A program made the position numbers and the translations under genes. 64,000 nucleotides of DNA. Source: Gracilaria domingensis (Eukaryota; Rhodophyta; Florideophyceae; Gracilariales; Gracilariaceae). How positions within the stretch are numbered: position 1 is the stretch's first letter; each line of letters begins with the position of its first letter. The notes below the pieces were generated by a model. It was given only the letters and a program-made list of their open reading frames with translations, was not told the DNA's origin and ran no database searches. The DNA is taken from NCBI GenBank assembly GCA_022539475.1, contig VCMS01000102.1, forward strand, positions 62,001-126,000. Reading direction: 5' to 3'. Shown in pieces: positions 21,730 to 32,710 of the stretch.

Positions 21730-24700
21730 TTATTCGATGTACTCAAGAATGGCGAGATCGAGTAGTTCATCGTTGGGTGGTGTGTTGACGAGATGTCTTT
21801 GAAATCTCTCGAGAGCTGCTGCGTAGCGTTTTGCTGTTGGTTGCTTGATGCTGGCGCTGAGAAGAGGGTGCTGCGCAAAAAAGACGTGGAAGCTCGTTCT
21901 CACTGTCACTGGCCTTGCGCTGCTCGCGTTCTGTGGAAACGTGACCGTCTTGTTTTGCGAGGAGGGTTGCGATTCGTGTCGGTGCGGTGCTCTCACGCTC
22001 GGGAGTTGTTTCCGTTTCGCTAGGGGTGTGGACGAGTGCTTACTGTGAGTCCTTGCTTGTCGTCTCTTTTCGATTTCTAGGGAAACCCACAGGCGAACGG
22101 CTTTGGACATCGGGGCCATTACTGCGATGTATTTTTGGTTGAAAGTGTGGTTACGTCTCGTGACGGGTGGTCAGCTGGGTTGAGGATTGAGGGAATGTGG
22201 AAAAGCGCTGGTATGATACCGTGTGCGATCGAGAGTGCCGCGAAGCGACGGCAGGGAAGGGCGAGGGCGTTTGATGATGAACGGCCTTTCCTCATCGCAT
22301 ACACTCTGACGAGTGAGTCCGAAAAAATTAGGACCCTCAGGTCATGTATACCTTTTGAAGCAATCCACTCCAGGGCAAGATATGCGGTTGTTGCTTCTAG
22401 TTCATTGATGTGGGCTTCCTCCTTCCATTCATGCGCGAACGCGGTTATCTATGTGGCGTTTCTGACGAAGTGTACCATTCGCTCCTTTCTTTTCTGCTCG
22501 TCCGCTTCCGTCCACATCGACATGATGTGGTCTGGATTCGCTTCTGTGAATACTACGGCTCCTGCCATCGGAGACGCGGCGAAACATACAACGATTTGGG
22601 CAAAGGGTGGCGAAAAGAACGCTATTGCTGTTGGAAGCAGGGCCGCTAAATTTCTCAGTTCTTCTCTCGTCCTTTGCACTACTTGTTCTTTTTTGGGGTT
22701 GTTGTGCCCTCTTTGGTCCTCTGTTAGTCTGTATACGTTCAGCAGCACAGAGAGCAACTGTCTGCGTCCTAGTGCGGACCAAACGAGCTTGCCAGTTACT
22801 CGCTGTAGGGTTTCTCTGGTCAGAGCGGGAGCTGATGCAAGATCGTTCGCTTCTATTATGTTTCGTATGGCTTTTCTGGGGTCCGGCAGAGCGTACTTTT
22901 CTTTCAGATTTATGCGGCACCCGATGAACGTTATGGACTCTTGGCAGGCATCTCCCATTGCGGTGGATTTCTCGTGCTTGATTAGTAGTCCGTGTAGCTC
23001 AAAACGGTTGTACGTGATTCTTTGCAATGCTGTGACCTGGGTTGGCTTCCAATTAGAGCATATTACTCCGACATCGTCTATGATGTGGCACAGGAGAGCA
23101 CCGCCTTCCTCAATCTTGATGCCATGGTCTGCTTTCTGGAGCACTTTGAAACATGGTGCTGGTCTAGGGCAGAGTGGGTGTCTGGTGAAGATCCTGAAGC
23201 AGCTGGTGAAAATTGATGACGCTAGGGAGCGGGCGATGTATACGGCCCATTTATAACCCATGGGCATTGTTCTCTGCATCGGACGAATGCGGTGCGATTG
23301 CTTGGGTCTTGTTTTGAACGATTTGGATAATTGTCGTTGGAGAGAGCCGGGTAAGCTTCCGAAAGGCACGGCCTGCAGGGGAAAGATTCGGGCCATTGAT
23401 GGCGGGAGTGAGATATTGTGAAACATGTTGGCGACTTCGAATACGAAGGCAGATAGTGTGCCCTTCTCGACAGAGAGATTCTGGAAAGCGTCCGGCGTTG
23501 GTAGCTTCGTGTGTGGTGGTTCCGGTAAGTTTGCATTTTGAAACCAAGGCCAACTTATTAACCTTTGTCGTGACTTTGTTTTTGCTACGGCGAAGGTTAT
23601 CATTGTGATGCGATCTGTCAGTTCGGAGTACGCTTCAGATTCTTCGGCTGTATTCGACCAGTACAGCATACCTGCTTCGTTTGCTTTCTGGAGTACTCTT
23701 ATGTACTCCGCGGTTGATCCGAGTACGTTCGCTAGTCGACCTGCTTGCGGCCGCAGTTTTGGTTTGCGGATGCCGGGCCGGGGGGGTAGCTTCAGTGACG
23801 GGTGGAACTCTTCGAAGATTGCATTTTTGCCTTACGGAATTAGGTTTGGCCATAAGGACCTGGTTGGTTTCTTAGAAGGGGGAGGTAGATCGATCTTTTC
23901 GCTGCATATAAGCTCAAATTGTCCTCTTACGGAAGGTTCCAGCGCCGGGGCTAAGCTTTTCCAGTACTCCCGAATGCTTTCTGCTAGGAATTCTTTCTCG
24001 GGGTCGTCCGCCCGGGAATTTGGCGAGGTTGGTTCCGAGCGTGTGCTACTATTGGTAGGTGTATTTGGGTTCCCTGCTTCTGCGTTCCAGCATGCAATGC
24101 GTCTACAGATTGAGGAATGTGCGCGAACAGATACCGCTCTGGTTTGTTCTCGGGGTTGAAGTGCGTGTTTAGGGCCGTGAGAAAGGTGATTTAGTGCTCG
24201 GATGGCATGGTAGTGTACTGGGGTCTTTCTTTGGATTGCGGAGGAAAGTGGGAATGTTCGTTGCCTAGAGATGATTCTTACTGGTCTTCGGTTGTTTTTT
24301 GCTTCAACTGGTTAGCTTTTTTGACTTCCCGGGAGACCTGTTTGGTTTTGGACGCTGGGATCGGAAGGCATTTGTTGCCTTCACCACTTGAGCGTATTGG
24401 GTTACTAGCTTGGACTGAATGTCTGGTAGCAGGCTTCCGGATGATGGTTGGGATTCTAGAAGTAGAGCCACTGTGCGCCATGCTTGGGATCTTTTGACGT
24501 CCATGTTTCTCTCCATGTTCGATACGGTGATGAGAGCTGCAAGTCGACGTAAGCTGACTTCCAAGCCTATGTTGGATTCTATCGCTTGCTGCATTGTTTC
24601 GTACTGCAGTAGGGTGAGGTGGACTGACCTTGCGATGGAGTAGGCCTCCGATTCCAATCTAAGCGCTTCTCCGTTCGGTCCACGCTCCCAATTCACTTTC

Positions 24701-25824
24701 GACACTGCTGTTATGATGTTGTCCCCGCTCATTGTAAGGTCCTGGAGAATTTCCCCTCCCAACAGCTCTTTGACTGCTAGCCTTGGAAGGGTCGTTCCTT
24801 TTCCAGGATACACGCCTGGGTACTTTCGGTTTCGCGTGTCTTTCCCGTTTTCGTCTATGATTACGATGCCGCCGATCGTTACTTTCTTCCGCTTTTTCAG
24901 AGGAGGTTCGCCGGTTTGCTCATCTGCTTTTAGAAAGTCGTCAATAGACGGAAGATTGTTTGCATTGAGAGTTGGACGTGGATCATCGGGCATCGGTGCC
25001 GCTTGCTGATGAGTGATATGCGGCAGGCCATGTAGGGTGCAATGGAGCTTCCAGTCCATTGCTGCATGACAAGGGCTTGAGGGTTGTCCTCTGGGTTGTA
25101 GTCGGGAAGGGTTGGCTCGAACATCTTGCTTTTCGACATAAGCGATTTCAATTCTTCTGGATTGATATCGGCCATTTGCTTTAAGTCAGCGGCTGACGCC
25201 TGCAGTAGCTTCTGGAGTTTCGATTTTCCAGTCGGTTCTTGAGACTGTGCATTCAGCTTCTGATGCAAATGCAAGACAATGGGGAGTTTGTGAGCGCTAT
25301 GAGTTTTCTCCAGATGGCTTGGAATGGCCTCAGCTAGGGCTTCAGAGATTATTAGGTCTAGCTGTCCTTCTGAGAGAGAGGTCCGCTGCACGAAGGTCAG
25401 TGTTTTCAGATTGGTGTAGGCGCTCATTGGGTGGTGTCAAGGTCTTTTGGGCTCCGGCTGTGTTTCTCTGATTATCTGGAATATGTGTTGTGCTGGTTGG
25501 AGCGTCGAGTGTCGTTATTGTGTGTACTTGCTTGTTCGGTTCGTTTTGAACTTTGAATTTGGAGTCTGGTGTTACGGCGTTACTTATTTGGTGTGTGTTT
25601 CGCGCGGGATAGTGTGGTGTTGATGGTGTTGATTGGTAGCAATCTTTTTGCCCTGCGGCAGTCACCTTGTTACTGTTAGTAGAGGAAACGTCTAACAGGG
25701 TGGAGGGTCTTTTGGCGACGTTTGGAGCGCGGCTTTGGTTTTTGCGTAAACTGTGGATGTAGATTTGGTTTGTGAGCTGGTGCAAGTCCCGTACTTGCGC
25801 GATGTTTGGCGTAGACCTAACCAA
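21730..25824 (-). mobile_element. DIRS-like tyrosine-recombinase retroelement (broken)
   Basis: Fossil element on the minus strand. Parts in order: Gag-like region (about 25430-24300), reverse transcriptase plus RNase H (about 23670-22120; the DDVGV motif stands where YxDD is usual, and HIPSILNPADHPSR is the RNase H tail typical of DIRS elements), then the N-terminal part of a tyrosine recombinase (about 22119-21730). The recombinase catalytic part is missing. Split or inverted terminal repeats were not found, so the ends are approximate. It is broken, with several breaks. Confidence 0.75.
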
Positions 25825-26621
25825 TTTCTTGGCAAAGCGAGTACTTCATTGTGTGCTAAACTCGCGACTGAAGGTTGCGGTACTTTTCTTTTTCTTGGCG
25901 AGGTATGGGATTCGCGAAAGCCCTGAATTTGCGATGGGGCGCTAGGTAGATCTTTGGCAAGGGAGGTTCTGGGGGTCTGAGCGGATCAGAGGTCCTGCAG
26001 TTGTTCTCGAAAGCGCGTTTGCAAGTGCAAAGAGCTTGTTGCAAGAAGCTTGGAAGTTCTTGAGAACGACGGTCGAACTCTGATGAAAGAGATGGCTTCA
26101 CCCTTCAACGAAAACCCGTTCAAGATATCACACTGTAGCCGTCGTCCCAAAACTTTCACTCCAAAAGTAAAAACCATTTTCTGAGAAACGCCAATGTTTC
26201 GCTTTGGGCGATTCTTGCAAAAACACAAAGCCCAGGTGTACAGCTTTCTATGATGCTCAGCAAAGGCCGACATACTGTGGTACTCGGAACGTGTTGTGCA
26301 GAACGCGCGAGGGAACGAAAGTGCGCTTGCGCTCCGCCTTGTGCGGCAGAGCGCTGTGCGCGACGGTGTTGCTTAGCGGCGGAGCGCGGTGGGGGTGGGC
26401 GGTCGATACGCCGTGTTTTGGGATATGTGGCGGCCGTCGCAAAACTGTTGGCTTTCGGGGCGGCCTAAAATTTTTGAGCAAGATTTTGCGACATGCGCCG
26501 ATGAGTGGGGTGATGGTATTTTCAAAAAATTGGACCAGCTCCTTTGCTTTGGGATTCTGGCAGACGGGTGGGAACGCCCTCACGGCACTAATATTACGGA
26601 CTATGGTTCTTTTTCGCTAGG
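25825..26621. other. Flank between the DIRS-like and Tc1 elements
   Basis: May be the upstream terminal region of the DIRS-like element. Minus frames here lack domains. Confidence 0.3.
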
Positions 26622-26864
26622 TACAGTGTGCAAAACCCTTATAGATCCAAAATACTTTTCTGCTCGCAAGCCAGAAGTATACAGTTCAGCATGTGTTCTG
26701 GCTTGCGGGTCAAAGCAAGAGCCTACGAAGGCTATGTAGAATCAATAAAGCTCCATTTCAACACAACATTTCACCTCTTTTTCTTGAATAGAACAACACG
26801 AAATAAATTTAAAGCCGCAAACTTTTATACGATCCACAATAACGAAACTTGCCCACAGCCCCCG

Positions 26865-27863
26865 TCAGTACTTCGTGGTTGCCCCTTTTCCTTCAATAGT
26901 CTTCAGTAGACGATTCGGCATAGAATGATATAAAGAACGTATATATCCATCGCTGATTTCTTCCCAGCACTGCACCACCGTCTCCGCCAACTCTTCAACA
27001 TCTTCAAACTGCCTACCACCTTCAAACATCTTCCGGGCAAGCCATCCCCACACATTTTCGATATGGTTTAGGTCGGTAGACTTGGCTGGCCAGTCCAAAA
27101 CATCAACCTCTCTATCGAGCAACCACTTTTTTGTGTAGTTTGACCTGTGGATAGAGCCCCCATCATGCATCAACGTCCACCTCTCCTCACAAGATTGTGC
27201 AGCAAACGGTAAAAGAGTACGACCAAGAGTTTCACAGTACTTTTTTGAGTCTTGATTGCCTGCCACACGATCCAAATCAATAACACCATAGTACGACATA
27301 GCTTTCCAAATCATCAGCGATGCACCTCTTTGCTGTCGCTTCGAGAAAACTTCGAGAGAGGTTCGTAAATCGTGCCAATAACAGGGAAGTACGTCTGGGC
27401 CGTCAAGATTAAATTTCTTCTCGTCGCTGAAGCTAATCCGTTTCCATTTGATAGCCCCAAACTGTAGTTTCGGACTGGCCCATTTAACCTGATTTTTCTT
27501 ATGAAGTTTTGTCAAATACGGGCCCTTTGGCATGTTCCTGTAACGTAAGTGTAGAGTATTTGAAAGGATCTGTTGAACTCTGCGAACAAAGACCGGCAAT
27601 TTGTACTGTTTTTGTATGTCTGCCGCACTGCATCGAAATCTAGTGGCCTACCGGACAATGGCTTACACCGTAGTCTTGGAGAGTTTTACATTTCTTGGTT
27701 TAAAAATGCGCTGTTGGGCAGGGTGCGGGCGATTGAGGAACTTTTGAATGCATCCACGGCTTCGGCTCAGCTCTTCTGCGATGCTTCGCTGAGAGAGGCC
27801 GTGGCTTTGGTGCGCGAGTATTAAACCTTTCACAGTGTTTGTTACAAGTTTGCCTCGAGGCAT
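26865..27863 (-). pseudogene. Tc1/mariner transposase (two in-frame stops)
   Basis: The frame opens with an ATG at 27863 and stays in one phase to 26865. The N-terminus holds the helix-turn-helix that binds the ends (GLSQRSIAEELSRSRGCIQK). The catalytic part has all three acidic residues: FSDEKKF, LMHDGGSIHR and STDLNHIENVW, with exactly 34 residues between the second D and the E (D34E, the Tc1 type). The usual QDNAPxH is replaced by MHDGGSIH. A TAA and a TAG lie in frame between the two halves, around 27640-27662; no intron of sensible length removes both, so this copy is probably dead. A TATATAAG at 27914-27921 precedes it. Confidence 0.88.
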
Positions 27864-28111
27864 TTTCGGCTTTGTTGGACACTGAAAGTTTGCGTCACGA
27901 TTGCTCTTGTGCCCTTATATACGTGCGCGAAGTTTGAATAATGGCGCGCTTTTGGTTGCGGAGATATGTATAAAAGACTTTCTTGGACTCTATAAAATTT
28001 CCTCGATCTATATAAGTTTCGATACATTATTCTTAAGTTTACTGGAAGGTTTGTGCGTCGTTTTGTGGTTTCTATAGCTTTGTTGGTAGACCGTTATGCG
28101 GAGTGAGAGTA

Positions 28112-29989
28112 CACTCAGTGACTGCAATTAATGTAGGCTACATTAATTCTGAAAGCATTTTTAGAGGGAGAGAAACCTGAAATAACGTAGTCCACAAATA
28201 AACCGGTCTCCAAATTATTGCGGTACAGGCGCAAATAGTGTGGACCACACGTAGCAGATTGCACTAAAATAGTGTGGGCTTCTGAACTTTACTCAGAACG
28301 GCTTTACTGCTCGTTGTCGACCGGTCCATTGACTGGTTCACCGTCAAAATGATTCCTATACTTTGCGACAATGTTTTGCAGAATGGGGAACAGCTGCTGA
28401 ACCTCCCACTGCCCGTTTAGGTTCAGGGCCATACCCGTCCGAATCATAGCCTTTCTGGGAAACGAAATACCGTGCTCGTCTTTCTGTTTGTTAACATCCT
28501 GCACAGCCAACCGAGCCAGTTTAAGAAAATAATGCTTCCCAGGATTGACAATCTTCCCAGATGAAGACCAGCGATTCTTTGAGACCATTTCCAACTTGTG
28601 AGCCTCCCATCGTCTACTCCAGGCTTGCTTTATTTTCTGGATGATAAAGCTGTCAGCCGGTTGGATAAGGTGCGTCGCATTTTTTGGAAAGTAGCGAATA
28701 TCTGTCTTGATTGCTTTTGCGGCCTCTCCAAGTTTCGGGGTGAAGTTATGTCCACTGCAATTGTCAAGGTAAAGAACTCGCTTGCGTTCGTGTGGCAAAG
28801 ATGTTATAACCTTCTACTCTTTGAGCCACTCTGGCATCACGGTCGTATCCATCCAACCTCTTGGATCTGATCGGTATGAGACACTAGGCACATCATCTAG
28901 CACGTATCTAATAGGGTAACTTCGTGCCTTCTTCATGAACACCATGAAGGTGGGCTCAATTTGTGCGTTGCGTCCCCCGCTTATTCGCACCACCATCGTC
29001 ATACCCTCACCTCCGATTGATGGACGCTCCAATTCTCTTTTGACTGTTCTTGTCCAGCAGAGAAGCGTGGTATGGTGGATTGGTAGAGTTATTAATGGTG
29101 TATAAAGCGAGAGCATGTAAAGTCTTCCAGTTGAATTTAACTCCGAGTTTACGTAACAGATCAAACTCGTTTACCATGTCCAGTTGCAGAGCCTGTTCCG
29201 AGGGTCGCATCTTCCGACCACGGCCACTTCGAGCTTTCAGGTAGGTGCGTTTCATGCCAGTGTATGTGTTTCGTGTGATTGATGAACATATGCCGCGGTT
29301 CTGCAGATTACCGTTGTCGTCCACATACTCAGTTCTTGCCTTCCAAAGCCGACTCGCTTTTTGTATATTGGCCTTCACTTTCCCTCGAAACAACGAGGGA
29401 AACTTTTTCACTGCTTTTGAGCCAATGTGTTTTGGACCATCAACAGATGCCTTATCAGTCATCCATTTGAGTATCTTTAGGCGCTCCGAAATTTTAAGCA
29501 CATGATGTAGTTTGTGTTTGTTCTGTTTAGGAGAGTTGTTGCTGTTGGACAAAGTTTCCTGTACTGATGTTGATGATGGCGGCTGTGTAGATGTTTCAGC
29601 GTCGTTTGAGGACTCTTGTTGTGTCTGTGGAACGTGTGGAGCAGTCTGAAAGGCTGCAATAAGTGGTGAGGCACTCAGTGGAATCACCATAATTGTGAAA
29701 GTCCTGAGTGTTGAAGAGCGATAGTTCGTCTTCGGAAGCAATGGTGTTCGTTATTATAGTTCAGTGAGTGTTTTGGGGAACTGTGTTTCTGTTTTTGTTT
29801 TGAAATTGGCGCCAAAACACTCCACAGCCCTCCAGAAAGCTCGTAACATTAATTAAGGTGTGGGCAGATATATTGTGGTCTACACTAATTGAAAATATTG
29901 CTTTAAAGGGATACTCTTATTGGTGTGGTCCACGCTTTTTCCGGTATCCACATTATTTTTGAACCCACATTAATTGCAGTCACTGGGTG
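28112..29989 (-). mobile_element. pogo-type DNA transposon, nested in the Tc1 element
   Basis: The ends are inverted repeats, CACTCAGTGACTGCAATTAA and CACCCAGTGACTGCAATTAA, flanked by TA at 28110-28111 and 29990-29991. Length 1,878 bp. It landed in the upstream non-coding part of the Tc1 element, so it is the younger of the two. Confidence 0.92.
28304..29690 (-). pseudogene. pogo-type DDE transposase (frameshift and stop)
   Basis: The ATG at 29690 (an earlier TTG at 29741 is less likely) starts a Ser/Thr/Gln-rich leader, then a helix-turn-helix DNA-binding region (about LKISERLKILKWMTDKAS). The DDE_1 domain shows LYLDNCSGHN as the second acidic site and IRYFPKNATHLIQPADS, typical of pogo/Tigger proteins, with the third acidic residue in QPAD. 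One frameshift lies around 29010-29100, and a TAG at 28814-28816 interrupts the frame just before the LYLDN region. The copy is non-functional as it stands, but its ends are complete and might still be mobilised. Confidence 0.85.
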
Positions 29990-30077
29990 TACATACGTTT
30001 ATTTACTGTCTATTGGTATCGGTTTCTCAATAGGACATGAAACGATTTTTGGATCTATAAGCGTTTCGCACACGGTA

Positions 30078-31068
30078 ATAGGCAGTGGTCAAATATAGTA
30101 CAGCGGTTTTTTACTTTTTTTTTGAGACTTTGGCACTGTGTATGCACAGCCACAGTGTATTACGTGTACAACACTTGCGTTTTTGGCTCTTCTACGGCTG
30201 ACCAAATTTAGCCATGTACCAAATTTGGCCGATCAGAAGGATAACAGTTTCAAGTTAATTCAGTTTCAACAGAAAAATGTAAAGATAATTCTGTTTTCCA
30301 GGGAAGTGCGATACATTGTTGAAGCACTGGAGGACAATATCGTGTGGAAATTGTAGTCTTCGTGCGAAAAAACGTAGGCTCTGTCATTATATTGGTAGTT
30401 GTGTAGGTATACTGTGCCAGTATATATATGCTTCACATGAAAGTATTCGTGGAGTTCTTCTTGTCGTGTTTATTTGGAAAAAAGGCCTATTCGGATCAAA
30501 TAAATCCTCTTCAGTGCCCTTGAGATTACAGTGCATCAACCAACTCGTCGTATCTGCGTTGTATAAGGATAATCCTTGATTTGTCATCCATTCCGCCGTG
30601 GCCATTCTCCCTCATGTGCGCCGTCAATCAGACTGGTGAGCATCTCTCACGAGTTTTCTGTGCGTTGCTACAGCTGCATTCAGCACCAACCGAAATCGAG
30701 CACTATGAAACTTTGAACACCGAGCCAAGAGCGTTCTGGCCTACTCTACAAATTTTCTGTAGATATGGCTTGGCAACACAATGGGTTGCCAACTGTGTTG
30801 ATAGCATGTCATGTTATCAACACAGTTGGCACTCATTACTAATGCACCATACATTCGTTTTCCCATACGCTCGCAGCGCTACACGCCGAGCTTCCACGAC
30901 GTGTACGTCAAAAGTCCTGACGTTCACCTTCAACTCGCATGCCCCCATGCAATCGCTTGTCACCCTAATGTATAACTGCTTGCATTGCCCTGACCTATTC
31001 CCCCATCGCTGCATCGCTTTGCTTCCCTGCTATCTCACAGCATCCTAACTCATCCCCGCGCCGAAACC
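30078..31068. other. Upstream region of the Cys-rich gene
   Basis: No supported gene. A plus frame at 30581-31048 lacks domains. It contains the long palindrome at 30787-30831 and a weak TATAAC near 30970, possibly the core promoter of the 31069 gene. Confidence 0.4.
30787..30831. repeat. 45-bp near-perfect palindrome
   Basis: Arms TGCCAACTGTGTTGATAGCATG and its partner pair over 22 bp with one mismatch around a single central T. It lies 238 bp before the ATG at 31069. It could be a cruciform, an RNA hairpin or a foldback remnant. Confidence 0.85.
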
Positions 31069-32121
31069 ATGTCCACCGCGTACGCAGCTTTCCTTTTTGC
31101 CATCCTGTTCGCCTCCGTCCATCGAGGCGTACAAAGCCAACGCTGGAAACAAGAACTCATTCTCGCGGGCAAAACCGACTGCCCTCCCGGCTACGGCGTT
31201 AGTGCAAGCGGTTCGTGTGAAATCTGTCAACCTGGCACCTATGGAAGCAGTATTGGTCCGTGCGATCCGTGCTACGAAGGAAGCTTTGCAAACGAAACAG
31301 GCCAAGCCTCGTGCACTTCATGTCCACCAGGAACTTTGTCCCGCTCTGGAGCAACTTCCTGCACCTCTTGTCCGGATGAGGAGCTACTGTTGAGTGACGG
31401 AAGCTGCGGAGGGTGTCCTCCTGGCGAGTATCACGATCTGGAATTCGGGGCGAGGTGTGCGCAATGCTTAGCAGGTTTCTTCAAGCCCGAAGCAGGAAAT
31501 AGCCCGTGCTTGCCGTGCCCACTTCACTCGTTTTCGCTCTACGGCGCCGCTAATTGTACCCAATGTGAAGAGAATCAGACTCTGATGCGAGACGGAACTT
31601 GTGCATCATGTCCTCCTGGACAGTTTATGAGCGAGCTGGAGCAGCAATGCGAAGACTGCAATCCCGGTTCTTTCACAGATTTCCCCAATGGAATGAGGCA
31701 CTGCTTCCAGTGTGGCGGCAATTCTTTCTCGAAGAGAGGCTCAACGGAGTGCATAAGCTGCCCGCAGCGCCAGGTTTACATTCAGAGTTCAGACAGCTGT
31801 GAGTTTTGCCCGCCCGGAACTTCGTACAACTTCGAAACCTTGGAGTGTGACGAGTGTCCGTACAACCAGTTCAGCCGAGGGCATGGGGAGAGGTATTGTA
31901 CACGATGTGCGCCACATAGTTTTGCTCGTCGTGGCGCCAACACGTGTTTTGCTTGTGAGCCTGGAACCGTTTTCATAGCGGATATTGATGCGTGTGGAAC
32001 TTGTGAAGATGGCGTCCCATACAGTTCGTTCGAAGCGAGCTGTGACGATTTCTATTCGTACAGCTATTCCTTTGGGACCCCCACGCTGGAGTCATCTCCC
32101 TTTCCCGAAGAGTTGGAGTGA
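31069..32121 (+). CDS. Secreted cysteine-rich repeat protein (GCC2/GCC3, TNFR/ephrin-receptor-like)
   Basis: 350 residues, intronless; the ATG at 31069 is in good context (AAACCATGTC). Residues 1-24 form a signal peptide (AAFLFAILFASVHRGVQS). The rest is about six or seven tandem modules of 45-50 residues with the pattern CPPG...CxxCxxGxF...G...CxxCPxxxFSxxG...CxxC. This is the GCC2/GCC3 type seen in ephrin-receptor, TNFR and sushi-repeat proteins and in many algal cell-surface proteins. The tail ends SYSYSFGTPTLESSPFPEELE without a membrane anchor, so the mature protein is probably extracellular. Binding partner unknown. The neighbouring vWA gene, convergent with it, is also secreted. Confidence 0.85.
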   Translation: MSTAYAAFLFAILFASVHRGVQSQRWKQELILAGKTDCPPGYGVSASGSCEICQPGTYGSSIGPCDPCYEGSFANETGQASCTSCPPGTLSRSGATSCTSCPDEELLLSDGSCGGCPPGEYHDLEFGARCAQCLAGFFKPEAGNSPCLPCPLHSFSLYGAANCTQCEENQTLMRDGTCASCPPGQFMSELEQQCEDCNPGSFTDFPNGMRHCFQCGGNSFSKRGSTECISCPQRQVYIQSSDSCEFCPPGTSYNFETLECDECPYNQFSRGHGERYCTRCAPHSFARRGANTCFACEPGTVFIADIDACGTCEDGVPYSSFEASCDDFYSYSYSFGTPTLESSPFPEELE

Positions 32122-32710
32122 GGGTGCAATTTAAGTAATACCCAGCTCCACCGCATCCATGAAAGGAGGAAAAGAATCTCTACCCTCCCGTCGAAGGTAT
32201 GCGAGTGCTCAGAAACTTGGAAGAAGTTTAGCAACCATTTTCGAACTTTTGATAGCGAAAAACAAGAGATAAATTTATAAATATTACATTAAACTTCAAC
32301 GTTAAATGTTGTTCGTGAACTATTTATTTTTGAATTCAAATTCAAAAATTGAAAAGTGGATTTGATCTGACTAACGGATTATTCTATGCAATCGACAACG
32401 TCTTTATCAACGCCGTGGGGGATGCGCTTGGGGGCAACACCGGCCGATGCAGCTGCATCTAAGGCAAAATTTACTTCGTAAACCAATGCCTTCTCACCTA
32501 AAGAAAAGCCCTGAGCAATGGATCATCTTTTGAAACGAGAGCCAGCAATGAATGCTTCATAGCCGGGAGTTATAGCTCAAAACTAAATGCATGTATTGCT
32601 GTGCCGCAAAGTCTAATGACTTATTAATAACTCCACCACGAACTACGTCCACGTCACAGGAATAACGTATCATTTGTTCTGCGAAAAAAAAAATCTCTCT
32701 CTAGTAGACA
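32122..32710. other. Shared 3' region of two convergent genes
   Basis: AT-rich, no coding. It holds the 3' UTRs of the Cys-rich gene (plus) and the vWA gene (minus). Confidence 0.45.

Larger units (their letters stand above)
26624..30075 (-). mobile_element. Tc1/mariner element with a nested pogo element
   Basis: The ends are inverted repeats: CAGTGTGCAAAACCCTTATA at 26624 and, on the other strand, CCGTGTGCGAAACGCTTATA ending at 30075, both continuing GATCCAAAA. TA duplications flank them at 26622-26623 and 30076-30077. Without the 1,878-bp pogo insert and its extra TA the element is about 1,572 bp, a normal Tc1 length. It carries one transposase gene on the minus strand. A 12-bp inverted repeat (26665-26676 and 26696-26707) sits just inside the left end. 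Confidence 0.9.

Noticed and set aside
22135-23256. 373-codon plus-strand frame
   Set aside because: Opposite strand of the DIRS-like reverse transcriptase; no domain and a Ser/Cys-rich shadow composition.
30581-31048. 155-codon plus-strand frame
   Set aside because: Crosses the 45-bp palindrome and ends just before a better-supported gene; no domain.
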